Origin: Bursaphelenchus xylophilus
Lineage: Eukaryota > Nematoda > Chromadorea > Rhabditida > Aphelenchoididae
Direction of reading: 5' to 3'
NCBI GenBank assembly: GCA_904066235.2
Contig: CAJFCV020000005.1
Location: forward strand, 8,427,501 to 8,491,500
DNA length: 64,000 bases
Below, one piece after another: positions 16,211-31,831 of this stretch; position 1 is the first letter of the stretch, and every line of letters starts with the position of its first letter. The notes under the pieces are model-generated. The model was not told the DNA's origin. It worked only from the letters and a program-made list of their open reading frames with translations, and did not search any database. Made by a program: the position numbers and the translations under genes.

Positions 16211-19200
16211 TGACACCAGTTTAAAAAAAAGTGAATTAGAGGTGTCGGAGTTAATTGAAGTGACCTGTACCGTTTGGAACACTACAGAATGAAATTTCAA
16301 AATCCAAAGTTTCGCCTTTTTTGGAGCCAAATTACGCCCACACTGTACGAAACACTTTGATATTATACTTGACACCAGTTTAAAAAAAAGTGAATTAGAG
16401 GTGTCGGAGTTAATTGAAGTGACCTGTACCGTTTGGAACACTACAGAATGAAATTTCAAAATCCAAAGTTTCGCCTTTTTTGGAGCCAAATTGCGCCCAT
16501 ACCAGGCCGAACACTTTGATATTATACTTGACACCAGTTTAAAAAAAAGTGAATTAGAGATGTCGGAGTGAATTGAAGTGACGTACACCGTTTGGAACAC
16601 TACAGAATGAAATTTCAAAATCCAAAGTTTCGCCTTTTTTGGAGCCAAATTACGCCCACACTGGGCGACACACTTTGATATTATACTTGACACCAGTTTA
16701 AAAAAAAGTGAATTAGAGATGTCGAAGTGAATTGAAGTGACCTATACCGTTTGGAACATTACAGAATGAAATTTCAAAATCCAAAGTTTCGCCTTTTTTG
16801 GAGCCAAATTACGCCCACACTGGGCGACACACTTTGATATTATACTTGACACCAGTTTAAAAAAAGTGAATTAGAGATGTCGGAGTGAATTGAAGTGACC
16901 TACACCGTTTGGAACATTACAGAATGAAATTTCAAAATCAAAAGTTTCGCCTTTTTTGGAGCCAAATTGCGCCCATACCAGGCCGAACACTTTGATATTG
17001 CACTTGACATCAGTTTAAAAAAGTGAATTAGAGATGTCGGAGTGAATTGAAGTGACCTACACCGTTTGGAACATTACAGAATGAAATTTCAAAATCCAAA
17101 ACGCCTTTTTTGGAGCCAAATTGCGCCCATACCAGGCCGAACACTTTGACATTACACTTGACACCAGTTTAAAAAAAAGTGAATTAGAGATGTCGAAGTG
17201 AATTGAAGTGACCTATACCGTTTGGAACATTACAGAATGAAATTTCAAAATCCAAAGCGCCTTTTTTGGAGCCAAATTGCGCCCATACCAGGCCGAACAC
17301 TTTGACATTACACTTGACACCAGTTTAAAAAAAAGTGAATTAGAGATGTCGAAGTGAATTGAAGTGACCTACACCGTTTGGAACATTACAGAATGAAATT
17401 TCAAAATCCAAAGCGCCTTTTTTGGAGCCAAATTGCGCCCATACCAGGCCGAACACTTTGACATTACACTTGACACCAGTTTAAAAAAAGTGAATTAGAG
17501 ATGTCGAAGTGAATTGAAGTGACCTACACCGTTTGGAACATTACAGAATGAAATTTCAAAATCCAAAGCGCCTTTTTTGGAGCCAAATTGCGCCCATACC
17601 AGGCCGAACACTTTGATATTACACTTGACACCAGTTTAAAAAAAAGTGAATTAGAGATGTCGGAGTGAATTGAAGTGACGTACACCGTTTGGAACATTAC
17701 AGAATGAAATTTCAAAATCCAAAGTTTCGCCTTTTTTGGAGCCAAATTGCGCCCATACCAGGCCGAACACTTTGATATTACACTTGACACCAGTTTAAAA
17801 AAAAGTGAATTAGAGATGTCGGAGTGAATTGAAGTGACGTACACCGTTTGGAACATTACAGAATGAAATTTCAAAATCCAAAGTTTCGCCTTTTTTGGAG
17901 CCAAATTACGCCCACACTGGGCGAAACACTTTGATATTATACTTGACACCAGTTTAAAAAAAAAGTGAATTAGAGATGTCGGAGTGAATTGAAGTGACCT
18001 ATACCGTTTGGAACACTACAGAATGAAATTTCAAAATCCAAAGTTTCGCCTTTTTTGGAGCCAAATTGCGCCCATACCAGGCCGAACACTTTGATATTGC
18101 ACTTGACATCAGTTTAAAAAAAGTGAATTAGAGATGTCGGAGTGAATTGAAGTGACCTGTACCGTTTGGAACACTACAGAATGAAATTTCAAAATCCAAA
18201 GTTTCGCCTTTTTTGGAGCCAAATTGCGCCCATACCAGGCCGAACACTTTGATATTATACTTGACACCAGTTTAAAAAAAAGTGAATTAGAGATGTCGGA
18301 GTGAATTGAAGTGACGTACACCGTTTGGAACATTACAGAATGAAATTTCAAAATCCAAAGTTTCGCCTTTTTTGGAGCCAAATTACGCCCACACTGGGCG
18401 AAACACTTTGATATTACACTTGACACCAGTTTAAAAAAAAGTGAATTAGAGATGTCGGAGTGAATTGAAGTGACCTATACCGTTCAGAACATTACAGAAT
18501 GAAATTTCAAAATCCAAAGTTTCGCCTTTTTTGGAGCCAAATTGCGCCCATACCAGGCCGAACACTTTGATATTGCACTTGACATCAGTTTAAAAAAAGT
18601 GAATTAGAGATGTCGGAGTGAATTGAAGTGACCTATACCGTTCAGAACATTACAGAATGAAATTTCAAAATCCAAAGTTTCGCCTTTTTTGGAGCCAAAT
18701 TACGCCCACACTGGGCGAAACACTTTGATATTACACTTGACACCAGTTTAAAAAAAAGTGAATTAGAGATGTCGGAGTGAATTGAAGTGACCTACACCGT
18801 TTGGAACATTACAGAATGAAATTTCAAAATCCAAAGTTTCGCCTTTTTTGGAGCCAAATTGCGCCCATACCAGGCCGAACACTTTGATATTGCACTTGAC
18901 ATCAGTTTAAAAAAAGTGAATTAGAGATGTCGGAGTGAATTGAAGTGACCTGTACCGTTTGGAACATTACAGAATGAAATTTCAAAATCCAAAGTTTCGC
19001 CTTTTTGGAGCCAAATTGCGCCCATACCAGGCCGAACACTTTGATATTATACTTGACACCAGTTTAAAAAAAAGTGAATTAGAGATGTCGGAATGAATTG
19101 AAGTGACCTACACCGTTTGGAACATTACAGAATGAAATTTCAAAATCCAAAGTTTCGCCTTTTTTGGAGCCAAATTGCGCCCATACCAGGCCGAACACTT

Positions 19201-22200
19201 TGATATTATACTTGACACCAGTTTAAAAAAAGTGAATTAGAGATGTCGGAGTGAATTGAAGTGACCTACACCGTTTGGAACATTACAGAATGAAATTTCA
19301 AAATCCAAAGTTTCGCCTTTTTTGGAGCCAAATTGCGCCCATACCAGGCCGAACACTTTGATATTATACTTGACACCAGTTTAAAAAAAGTGAATTAGAG
19401 ATGTCGGAATGAATTGAAGTGACCTACACCGTTTGGAACATTACAGAATGAAATTTCAAAATCCAAAGTTTCGCCTTTTTTGGAGCCAAATTGCGCCCAT
19501 ACCAGGCCGAACACTTTGATATTATACTTGACACCAGTTTAAAAAAAAGTGAATTAGAGATGTCGGAATGAATTGAAGTAACCTACACCGTTTGGAACAT
19601 TACAGAATGAAATTTCAAAATCCAAAGTTTCGCCTTTTTGGAGCCAAATTGCGCCCATACCAGGCCGAACACTTTGATATTGCACTTGACATCAGTTTAA
19701 AAAAAGTGAATTAGAGATGTCGGAGTGAATTGAAGTGACCTATACCGTTTGGAACACTACAGAATGAAATTTCAAAATCCAAAGTTTCGCCTTTTTTGGA
19801 GCCAAATTGCGCCCATACCAGGCCGAACACTTTGATATTGCACTTGACATCAGTTTAAAAAAAAGTGAATTAGAGATGTCGGAGTGAATTGAAGTGACCT
19901 ACACCGTTTGGAACATTACAGAATGAAATTTCAAAATCCAAAGTTTCGCCTTTTTTGGAGCCAAATTGCGCCCATACCAGGCCGAACACTTTGATATTGC
20001 ACTTGACACCAGTTTAAAAAAAGTGAATTAGAGATGTCGGAGTGAATTGAAGTGACCTATACCGTTTGGAACACTACAGAATGAAATTTCAAAATCCAAA
20101 GTTTCGCCTTTTTTGGAGCCAAATTACGCCCACACTGGGCGAACACTTTGATATTGCACTTGACATCAATTTAAAAAAAAGTGAATTAGAGATGTCGGAG
20201 TGAATTGAAGTGACCTATACCGTTTGGAACACTACAGAATGAAATTTCAAAATCCAAAGTTTCGCCTTTTTTGGAGCCAAATTGCGCCCATACCAGGCCG
20301 AACACTTTGATATTGCACTTGACATCAGTTTAAAAAAAAGTGAATTAGAGATGTCGGAGTGAATTGAAGTGACCTATACCGTTTGGAACACTACAGAATG
20401 AAATTTCAAAATCCATAGTTTCGCCTTTTTTGGAGCCAAATTACGCCCACACTGGGCGAAACACTTTGATATTATACTTGACACCAGTTTAAAAAAAAGT
20501 GAATTAGAGATGTCGGAGTGAATTGAAGTGACCTATACCGTTTGGAACACTACAGAATGAAATTTCAAAATCCATAGTTTCGCCTTTTTTGGAGCCAAAT
20601 TACGCCCACACTGGGCGAAACACTTTGATATTATACTTGACACCAGTTTAAAAAAAAGTGAATTAGAGATGTCGGAGTGAATTGAAGTGACCTATACCGT
20701 TTGGAACATTACAGAATGAAATTTCAAAATCCAAAGTTTCGCCTTTTTTTATAGCCAAATTACGCCCACACTGGGCGAAACACTTTGATATTATACTTGA
20801 CACCAGTTTAAAAAAAGTGAATTAGAGATGTCGGAGTGAATTGAAGTGACCTACACCGTTTGGAACATTACAGAATGAAATTTCAAAATCCAAAGTTTCG
20901 CCTTTTTTGGAGCCAAATTGCGCCCATACCAGGCCGAACACTTTGATATTATACTTGACACCAGTTTAAAAAAAGTGAATTAGAGATGTCGGAGTGAATT
21001 GAAGTGACCTATACCGTTTGGAACACTACAGAATGAAATTTCAAAATCCAAAGTTTCGCCTTTTTTTATAGCCAAATTACGCCCACACTGGGCGAAACAC
21101 TTTGATATTATACTTGACACCAGTTTAAAAAAAAGTGAATTAGAGATGTCGGAGTGAATTGAAGTGACCTATACCGTTTGGAACACTACAGAATGAAATT
21201 TCAAAATCCAAAGTTTCGCCTTTTTTTATAGCCAAATTACGCCCACACTGGGCGAAACACTTTGATATTATACTTGACACCAGTTTAAAAAAAAGTGAAT
21301 TAGAGATGTCGGAGTGAATTGAAGTGACCTACACCGTTTGGAACATTACAGAATGAAATTTCAAAATCCAAAGTTTCGCCTTTTTTTATAGCCAAATTAC
21401 GCCCACACTGGGCGAAACACTTTGATATTATACTTGACACCAGTTTAAAAAAAAGTGAATTAGAGATGTCGGAGTGAATTGAAGTGACCTATACCGTTTG
21501 GAACACTACAGAATGAAATTTCAAAATCCATAGTTTCGCCTTTTTTGGAGCCAAATTACGCCCACACTGGGCGAAACACTTTGATATTATACTTGACACC
21601 AGTTTAAAAAAAGTGAATTAGAGATGTCGGAGTGAATTGAAGTGACCTACACCGTTTGGAACATTACAGAATGAAATTTCAAAATCCAAAGTTTCGCCTT
21701 TTTTGGAGCCAAATTGCGCCCATACCAGGCCGAACACTTTGATATTATACTTGACACCAGTTTAAAAAAGTGAATTAGAGATGTCGGAGTGAATTGAAGT
21801 GACCTATACCGTTTGGAACACTACAGAATGAAATTTCAAAATCCAAAGTTTCGCCTTTTTTGGAGCCAAATTGCGCCCATACCAGGCCGAACACTTTGAT
21901 ATTGCACTTGACATCAGTTTAAAAAAAGTGAATTAGAGATGTCGGAGTGAATTTAAGTGACCTACACCGTTTGGAACATTACAGAATGAAATTTCAAAAT
22001 CCAAAGTTTCGCCTTTTTTTATAGCCAAATTACGCCCACACTGGGCGAAACACTTTGATATTATACTTGACACCAGTTTAAAAAAAAGTGAATTAGAGAT
22101 GTCGGAGTGAATTGAAGTGACCTACACCGTTTGGAACATTACAGAATGAAATTTCAAAATCCAAAGTTTCGCCTTTTTTGGAGCCAAATTGCGCCCATAC

Positions 22201-25200
22201 CAGGCCGAACACTTTGATATTATACTTGACACCAGTTTAAAAAAAGTGAATTAGAGATGTCGGAGTGAATTGAAGTGACCTATACCGTTTGGAACACTAC
22301 AGAATGAAATTTCAAAATCCAAAGTTTCGCCTTTTTTGGAGCCAAATTGCGCCCATACCAGGCCGAACACTTTGATATTGCACTTGACATCAGTTTAAAA
22401 AAAGTGAATTAGAGATGTCGGAGTGAATTTAAGTGACCTACACCGTTTGGAACATTACAGAATGAAATTTCAAAATCCAAAGTTTCGCCTTTTTTGGAGC
22501 CAAATTACGCCCACACTGGGCGAAACACTTTGATATTACACTTGACATCAGTTTAAAAAAAGTGAATTAGAGATGTCGGAGTGAATTGAAGTGACCTATA
22601 CCGTTTGGAACATTACAGAATGAAATTTCAAAATCCAAAGTTTCGCCTTTTTGGAGCCAAATTGCGCCCATACCAGGCCGAACACTTTGATATTGCACTT
22701 GACATCAGTTTAAAAAAAGTGAATTAGAGATGTCGGAGTGAATTGAAGTGACCTATACCGTTTGGAACACTACAGAATGAAATTTCAAAATCCATAGTTT
22801 CGCCTTTTTTGGAGCCAAATTACGCCCACACTGGGCGAAACACTTTGATATTATACTTGACACCAGTTTAAAAAAAAGTGAATTAGAGATGTCGGAGTGA
22901 ATTGAAGTGACCTATACCGTTTGGAACATTACAGAATGAAATTTCAAAATCCAAAGTTTCGCCTTTTTGGAGCCAAATTGCGCCCATACCAGGCCGAACA
23001 CTTTGATATTATACTTGACACCAGTTTAAAAAAAAGTGAATTAGAGATGTCGGAGTGAATTGAAGTGACCTATACCGTTTGGAACACTACAGAATGAAAT
23101 TTCAAGATCCAAAATTTCGCTTTTTTTGGAGCCAAATTGCGCCCATACCAGGCCGAACACTTTGATATTGCACTTGACATCAGTTTAAAAAAAGTGAATT
23201 AGAGATGTCGGAGTGAATTTAAGTGACCTACACCGTTTGGAACATTACAGAATGAAATTTCAAAATCCAAAGTTTCGCCTTTTTTGGAGCCAAATTACGC
23301 CCACACTGGGCGAACACTTTGATATTGCACTTGACATCAATTTAAAAAAAAGTGAATTAGAGATGTCGGAGTGAATTGAAGTGACCTATACCGTTTGGAA
23401 CACTACAGAATGAAATTTCAAAATCCAAAGTTTCGCCTTTTTTGGAGCCAAATTGCGCCCATACCAGGCCGAACACTTTGATATTGCACTTGACATCAAT
23501 TTAAAAAAAAGTGAATTAGAGATGTCGGAGTGAATTGAAGTGACCTATACCGTTTGGAACACTACAGAATGAAATTTCAAAATCCAAAGTTTCGCCTTTT
23601 TTGGAGCCAAATTGCGCCCATACCAGGCCGAACACTTTGATATTGCACTTGACATCAGTTTAAAAAAAGTGAATTAGAGATGTCGGAGTGAATTGAAGTG
23701 ACCTATACCGTTTGGAACACTACAGAATGAAATTTCAAAATCCATAGTTTCGCCTTTTTTGGAGCCAAATTACGCCCACACTGGGCGAAACACTTTGATA
23801 TTATACTTGACACCAGTTTAAAAAAAGTGAATTAGAGATGTCGGAGTGAATTGAAGTGACCTATACCGTTTGGAACACTACAGAATGAAATTTCAAAATC
23901 CATAGTTTCGCCTTTTTTGGAGCCAAATTACGCCCACACTGGGCGAAACACTTTGATATTATACTTGACACCAGTTTAAAAAAAAGTGAATTAGAGATGT
24001 CGGAGTGAATTGAAGTGACCTATACCGTTTGGAACATTACAGAATGAAATTTCAAAATCCAAAGTTTCGCCTTTTTTTATAGCCAAATTACGCCCACACT
24101 GGGCGAAACACTTTGATATTATACTTGACACCAGTTTAAAAAAAAGTGAATTAGAGATGTCGGAGTGAATTGAAGTGACCTATACCGTTTGGAACACTAC
24201 AGAATGAAATTTCAAAATCCATAGTTTCGCCTTTTTTATAGCCAAATTACGCCCACACTGGGCGAACACTTTGATATTATACTTGACACCAGTTTAAAAA
24301 AAGTGAATTAGAGATGTCGGAGTGAATTGAAGTGACCTATACCGTTTGGAACATTACAGAATGAAATTTCAAAATCCAAAGTTTCGCCTTTTTTTATAGC
24401 CAAATTACGCCCACACTGGGCGAACACTTTGATATTGCACTTGACATCAATTTAAAAAAAAGTGAATTAGAGATGTCGGAGTGAATTGAAGTGACCTATA
24501 CCGTTTGGAACACTACAGAATGAAATTTCAAAATCCATAGTTTCGCCTTTTTTTATAGCCAAATTACGCCCACACTGGGCGAACACTTTGATATTGCACT
24601 TGACACCAGTTTAAAAAAAAGTGAATTAGAGATGTCGGAGTGAATTGAAGTGACCTATACCGTTTGGAACACTACAGAATGAAATTTCAAAATCCATAGT
24701 TTCGCCTTTTTTTATAGCCAAATTACGCCCACACTGGGCGAAACACTTTGATATTATACTTGACACCAGTTTAAAAAAAGTGAATTAGAGATGTCGGAGT
24801 GAATTGAAGTGACCTATACCGTTTGGAACATTACAGAATGAAATTTCAAAATCCAAAGTTTCGCCTTTTTTTATAGCCAAATTACGCCCACACTGGGCGA
24901 AACACTTTGATATTATACTTGACACCAGTTTAAAAAAAAGTGAATTAGAGATGTCGGAGTGAATTGAAGTGACCTATACCGTTTGGAACACTACAGAATG
25001 AAATTTCAAAATCCATAGTTTCGCCTTTTTTTATAGCCAAATTACGCCCACACTGGGCGAACACTTTGATATTATACTTGACACCAATTTAAAAAAAAGT
25101 GAATTAGAGATGTCGGAGTGAATTGAAGTGACCTATACCGTTTGGAACATTACAGAATGAAATTTCAAAATCCAAAGTTTCGCCTTTTTTATAGCCAAAT

Positions 25201-28200
25201 TACGCCCACACTGGGCGAACACTTTGATATTGCACTTGACATCAATTTAAAAAAAGTGAATTAGAGATGTCGGAGTGAATTGAAGTGACCTATACCGTTT
25301 GGAACACTACAGAATGAAATTTCAAAATCCATAGTTTCGCCTTTTTTTATAGCCAAATTACGCCCACACTGGGCGAACACTTTGATATTGCACTTGACAC
25401 CAGTTTAAAAAAAAGTGAATTAGAGATGTCGGAGTGAATTGAAGTGACCTATACCGTTTGGAACACTACAGAATGAAATTTCAAAATCCATAGTTTCGCC
25501 TTTTTTTATAGCCAAATTACGCCCACACTGGGCGAAACACTTTGATATTATACTTGACACCAGTTTAAAAAAAAGTGAATTAGAGATGTCGGAGTGAATT
25601 GAAGTGACCTATACCGTTTGGAACATTACAGAATGAAATTTCAAAATCCAAAGTTTCGCCTTTTTTTATAGCCAAATTACGCCCACACTGGGCGAACACT
25701 TTGATATTGCACTTGACATCAATTTAAAAAAAAGTGAATTAGAGATGTCGGAGTGAATTGAAGTGACCTATACCGTTTGGAACACTACAGAATGAAATTT
25801 CAAAATCCATAGTTTCGCCTTTTTTGGAGCCAAATTACGCCCACACTGGGCGAAACACTTTGATATTATACTTGACACCAGTTTAAAAAAAAGTGAATTA
25901 GAGATGTCGGAGTGAATTGAAGTGACCTATACCGTTTGGAACACTACAGAATGAAATTTCAAAATCCATAGTTTCGCCTTTTTTGGAGCCAAATTACGCC
26001 CACACTGGGCGAAACACTTTGATATTATACTTGACACCAGTTTAAAAAAAAGTGAATTAGAGATGTCGGAGTGAATTGAAGTGACCTATACCGTTTGGAA
26101 CATTACAGAATGAAATTTCAAAATCCAAAGTTTCGCCTTTTTTATAGCCAAATTACGCCCACACTGGGCGAAACACTTTGATATTATACTTGACACCAGT
26201 TTAAAAAAAGTGAATTAGAGATGTCGGAGTGAATTGAAGTGACCTATACCGTTTGGAACACAACAAAATGAAATTTCAAAATCCAAAGTTTCGCCTTTTT
26301 TGGAGCCACATTGCGCCCATACCAGGCCGAACACTTTGACATTACACTTGACACCAGTTTAAAAAAAAGTGAATTAGAGATGTCGGAATAAATTGAAGTG
26401 ACCTATACTGTTTGGAACATTACAGAATGAAATTTCAAAATCCAAAGTTTCGCCTTTTTTGGAGCCAAATTGCGCCCATACCAGGCCGAACACTTTGATA
26501 TTATACTTGACACCAGTTTAAAAAAAGTGAATTAGAGATGTCGGAGTGAATTAAAGTGACCTATACCGTTTGGAACACTACAGAATGAAATTTCAAAATC
26601 CAAAGTTTCGCCTTTTTTGGAGCCAAATTACGCCCACACTGGGCGAAACACTTTGATATTATACTTGACACCAGTTTAAAAAAAAGTGAATTAGAGATGT
26701 CGGAGTGAATTAAAGTGACCTATACCGTTTGGAACACTACAGAATGAAATTTCAAAATCCAAAGTTTCGCATTTTTTGGAGCCACATTGCGCCCATACCA
26801 GGCCGAACACTTTGACATTACACTTGACACCAGTTTAAAAAAAAGTGAATTAGAGATGTCGGAATGAATTGAAGTGACCTATACTGTTTGGAACATTACA
26901 GAATGAAATTTCAAAATCCAAAGTTTCGCCTTTTTTGGAGCCAAATTGCGCCCATACCAGGCCGAACACTTTGACATTACACTTGACACCAGTTTAAAAA
27001 AAAGTGAATTAGAGATGTCGGAGTGAATTGAAGTGACCTATACCGTTTGGAACACAACAAAATGAAATTTCAAAATCCAAAGTTTCGCCTTTTTCGGAGC
27101 CAAATTACGCCCACACTGGGCGAAACACTTTGATATTATACTTGACACCAGTTTAAAAAAAGTGAATTAGAGATGTCGGAGTGAATTAAAGTGACCTATA
27201 CCGTTTGGAACACTACAGAATGAAATTTCAAAATCCAAAGTTTCGCCTTTTTTGGAGCCAAATTACGCCCACACTGGGCGAAACACTTTGATATTATACT
27301 TGACACCAGTTTAAAAAAAAGTGAATTAGAGATGTCGGAGTGAATTGAAGTGACATATACCGTTTGGAACACAACAAAATGAAATTTCAAAATCCAAAGT
27401 TTCGCCTTTTTTGGAGCCACATTGCGCCCATACCAGGCCGAACACTTTGACATTACACTTGACACCAGTTTAAAAAAAAGTGAATTAGAGATGTCGGAGT
27501 GAATTGAAGTGACCTATGCCGTTTGGAACACTACAGAATGAAATTTCAAAATCCAAAGTTTCGCCTTTTTTGGAGCCAAATTGCGCCCATACCAGGCCGA
27601 ACACTTTGATATTGCACTTGACATCAGTTTAAAAAAGTGAATTAGAGATGTCGGAGTGAATTGAAGTGACCTATACCGTTTGGAACATTACAGAATGAAA
27701 TTTCAAAATCCATAGTTTCGCCTTTTTTGGAGCCAAATTACGCCCACACTGGGCGAAACACTTTGATATTATAATTGACACCAGTTTAAAAAAAGTGAAT
27801 TAGAGATGTCGGAGTGAATTGAAGTGACCTACACCGTTTGGAACATTACAGAATGAAATTTCAAAATCCAAAGTTTCGCCTTTTTCGGAGCCAAATTACG
27901 CCCACACTGGGCGAAACACTTTGATATTATACTTGACACCAGTTTAAAAAAAGTGAATTAGAGATGTCGGAGTGAATTGAAGTGACCTACACCGTTTGGA
28001 ACATTACAGAATGAAATTTCAAAATCCAAAGTTTCGCCTTTTTTGGAGCCAAATTGCGCCCATACCAGGCCGAACACTTTGATATTATACTTGACACCAG
28101 TTTAAAAAAAAGTGAATTAGAGATGTCGGAGTGAATTGAAGTGACCTATGCCGTTTGGAACACTACAGAATGAAATTTCAAAATCCAAAGTTTCGCCTTT

Positions 28201-31200
28201 TTTGGAGCCAAATTGCGCCCATACCAGGCCGAACACTTTGATATTGCACTTGACATCAGTTTAAAAAAAGTGAATTAGAGATGTCGGAGTGAATTGAAGT
28301 GACCTATACCGTTTGGAACATTACAGAATGGAATTTCAAAATCCAAAGTTTCGCCTTTTTGGAGCCAAATTACGCCCACACTGGGCGAAACACTTTGATA
28401 TTACACTTGACACCAGTTTAAAAAAAGTGAATTAGAGATGTCGGAGTGAATTGAAGTGACCTATACCGTTTGGAACACTACAGAATAAAATTTCAAAATC
28501 CAAAGTTTCGCCTTTTTTGGAGCCAAATTGCGCCCATACCAGGCCGAACACTTTGATATTGCACTTGACATCAGTTTAAAAAAAGTGAATTAGAGATGTC
28601 GGAATGAATTGAAGTGACCTATACCGTTTGGAACATTACAGAATGAAATTTCAAAATCCAAAGTTTCGCCTTTTTTGGAGCCAAATTGCGCCCATACCAG
28701 GCCGAACACTTTGATATTGCACTTGACATCAGTTTAAAAAAAGTGAATTAGAGATGTCGGAATGAATTGAAGTGACCTATACCGTTTGGAACATTACAGA
28801 ATGAAATTTCAAAATCCATAGTTTCGCCTTTTTTGGAGCCAAATTACGCCCACACTGGGCGAAACACTTTGATATTATAATTGACACCAGTTTAAAAAAA
28901 GTGAATTAGAGATGTCGGAGTGAATTGAAGTGACCTACACCGTTTGGAACATTACAGAATGAAATTTCAAAATCCAAAGTTTCGCCTTTTTCGGAGCCAA
29001 ATTACGCCCACACTGGGCGAAACACTTTGATATTATACTTGACACCAGTTTAAAAAAAAGTGAATTAGAGATGTCGGAGTGAATTGAAGTGACCTACACC
29101 GTTTGGAACATTACAGAATGAAATTTCAAAATCCAAAGTTTCGCCTTTTTTGGAGCCAAATTGCGCCCATACCAGGCCGAACACTTTGATATTATACTTG
29201 ACACCAGTTTAAAAAAAAGTGAATTAGAGATGTCGGAGTGAATTGAAGTGACCTATACCGTTTGGAACACAACAAAATGAAATTTCAAAATCCAAAGTTT
29301 CGCCTTTTTTGGAGCCAAATTGCGCCCATACCAGGCCGAACACTTTGATATTGCACTTGACATCAGTTTAAAAAAAAGTGAATTAGAGATGTCGGAATGA
29401 ATTGAAGTGACCTATACCGTTTGGAACATTACAGAATGAAATTTCAAAATCCAAAGTTTCGCCTTTTTTGGAGCCAAATTGCGCCCATACCAGGCCGAAC
29501 ACTTTGATATTGCACTTGACATCAGTTTAAAAAAAGTGAATTAGAGATGTCGGAATGAATTGAAGTGACCTATACCGTTTGGAACATTACAGAATGAAAT
29601 TTCAAAATCCAAAGTTTCGCCTTTTTGGAGCCAAATTGCGCCCATACCAGGCCGAACACTTTGACATTACACTTGACACCAGTTTAAAAAAAGTGAATTA
29701 GAGATGTCGGAATGAATTGAAGTGACCTATACTGTTTGGAACATTACAGAATGAAATTTCAAAATCCAAAGTTTCGCCTTTTTTGGAGCCAAATTGCGCC
29801 CATACCAGGCCGAACACTTTGATATTATACTTGACACCAGTTTAAAAAAAAAGTGAATTAGAGATGTCGGAGTGAATTAAAGTGACCTATACCGTTTGGA
29901 ACACTACAGAATGAAATTTTAAAATCCAAAGTTTCGCCTTTTTCGGAGCCAAATTACGCCCACACTGGGCGAAACACTTTGATATTACACTTGACACCAG
30001 TTTAAAAAAAAGTGAATTAGAGATGTCGGAGTGAATTGAAGTGACCTGTACCGTTTGGAACATTACAGAATGAAATTTCAAAATCCAAAGTTTCGCCTTT
30101 TTTGGAGCCAAATTGCGCCCATACCAGGCCGAACACTTTGACATTACACTTGACACCAGTTTAAAAAAAAGTGAATTAGAGATGTCGGAGTGAATTGAAG
30201 TGACCTATGCCGTTTGGAACACTACAGAATGAAATTTCAAAATCCAAAGTTTCGCCTTTTTTGGAGCCAAATTGCGCCCATACCAGGCCGAACACTTTGA
30301 CATTACACTTGACACCAGTTTAAAAAAAAGTGAATTAGAGATGTCGGAGTGAATTGAAGTGACCTGTACCGTTTGGAACATTACAGAATGAAATTTCAAA
30401 ATCCAAAGTTTCGCCTTTTTTGGAGCCAAATTGCGCCCATACCAGGCCGAACACTTTGACATTACACTTGACACCAGTTTAAAAAAAGTGAATTAGAGAT
30501 GTCGGAGTGAATTGAAGTGACCTATGCCGTTTGGAACACTACAGAATGAAATTTCAAAATCCAAAGTTTCGCCTTTTTTGGAGCCAAATTGCGCCCATAC
30601 CAGGCCGAACACTTTGATATTGCACTTGACATCAGTTTAAAAAAAAGTGAATTAGAGATGTCGGAGTGAATTGAAGTGACCTATACCGTTTGGAACATTA
30701 CAGAATGGAATTTCAAAATCCAAAGTTTCGCCTTTTTTGGAGCCAAATTACGCCCACACTGGGCGAAACACTTTGATATTACACTTGACACCAGTTTAAA
30801 AAAAGTGAATTAGAGATGTCGGAGTGAATTGAAGTGACCTATACCGTTTGGAACACTACAGAATGAAATTTCAAAATCCAAAGTTTCGCCTTTTTTGGAG
30901 CCAAATTGCGCCCATACCAGGCCGAACACTTTGATATTGCACTTGACATCAGTTTAAAAAAAAGTGAATTAGAGATGTCGGAATGAATTGAAGTGACCTA
31001 TACCGTTTGGAACATTACAGAATGAAATTTCAAAATCCATAGTTTCGCCTTTTTTGGAGCCAAATTACGCCCACACTGGGCGAAACACTTTGATATTATA
31101 ATTGACACCAGTTTAAAAAAAAGTGAATTAGAGATGTCGGAGTGAATTGAAGTGACCTATACCGTTTGGAACATTACAGAATGGAATTTCAAAATCCAAA

Positions 31201-31637
31201 GTTTCGCCTTTTTTGGAGCCAAATTACGCCCACACTGGGCGAAACACTTTGATATTACACTTGACACCAGTTTAAAAAAAAGTGAATTAGAGATGTCGGA
31301 GTGAATTGAAGTGACCTATACCGTTTGGAACACTACAGAATGAAATTTCAAAATCCAAAGTTTCGCCTTTTTGGAGCCAAATTGCGCCCATTCCAGGCCG
31401 AACACTTTGATATTGCACTTGACATCAGTTTAAAAAAAAGTGAATTAGAGATGTCGGAATGAATTGAAGTGACCTATACCGTTTGGAACATTACAGAATG
31501 AAATTTCAAAATCCATAGTTTCGCCTTTTTTGGAGCCAAATTACGCCCACACTGGGCGAAACACTTTGATATTATAATTGACACCAGTTTAAAAAAAAGT
31601 GAATTAGAGATGTCGGAGTGAATTGAAGTGACCTATA

Positions 31638-31831
31638 CTAGTCCTTCCGGAAAGTCGCCGGACGGAAATCGGCGACATGCACTCCGCGAAATCGAAAGTT
31701 CACTTTGCACTGTGCAATTTTTGGCTTTTTGCACTGTGCAATAAGCTTTTTCGAGCTGTCGCTCGCACCCTGAGTTTTTTCTCACAGTGCATGTCGCCGA
31801 TTTCCGTCCGGCGACTTTCCGGAAGGACTAG
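31638..31831. mobile_element. 194-bp TA-flanked MITE inside the satellite
   Basis: Perfect 46-bp terminal inverted repeats start CTAGTCCTTCCGGAAAGTCG. The flanking satellite reads CCTA-TA-element-TA-CCG, so TA was duplicated, as with Tc1/mariner insertions. The 102-bp centre has two TTGCACTGTGCAA palindromes (cores at 31707 and 31731) and a partial one at 31782. It is too short to encode a transposase. Confidence 0.93.
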
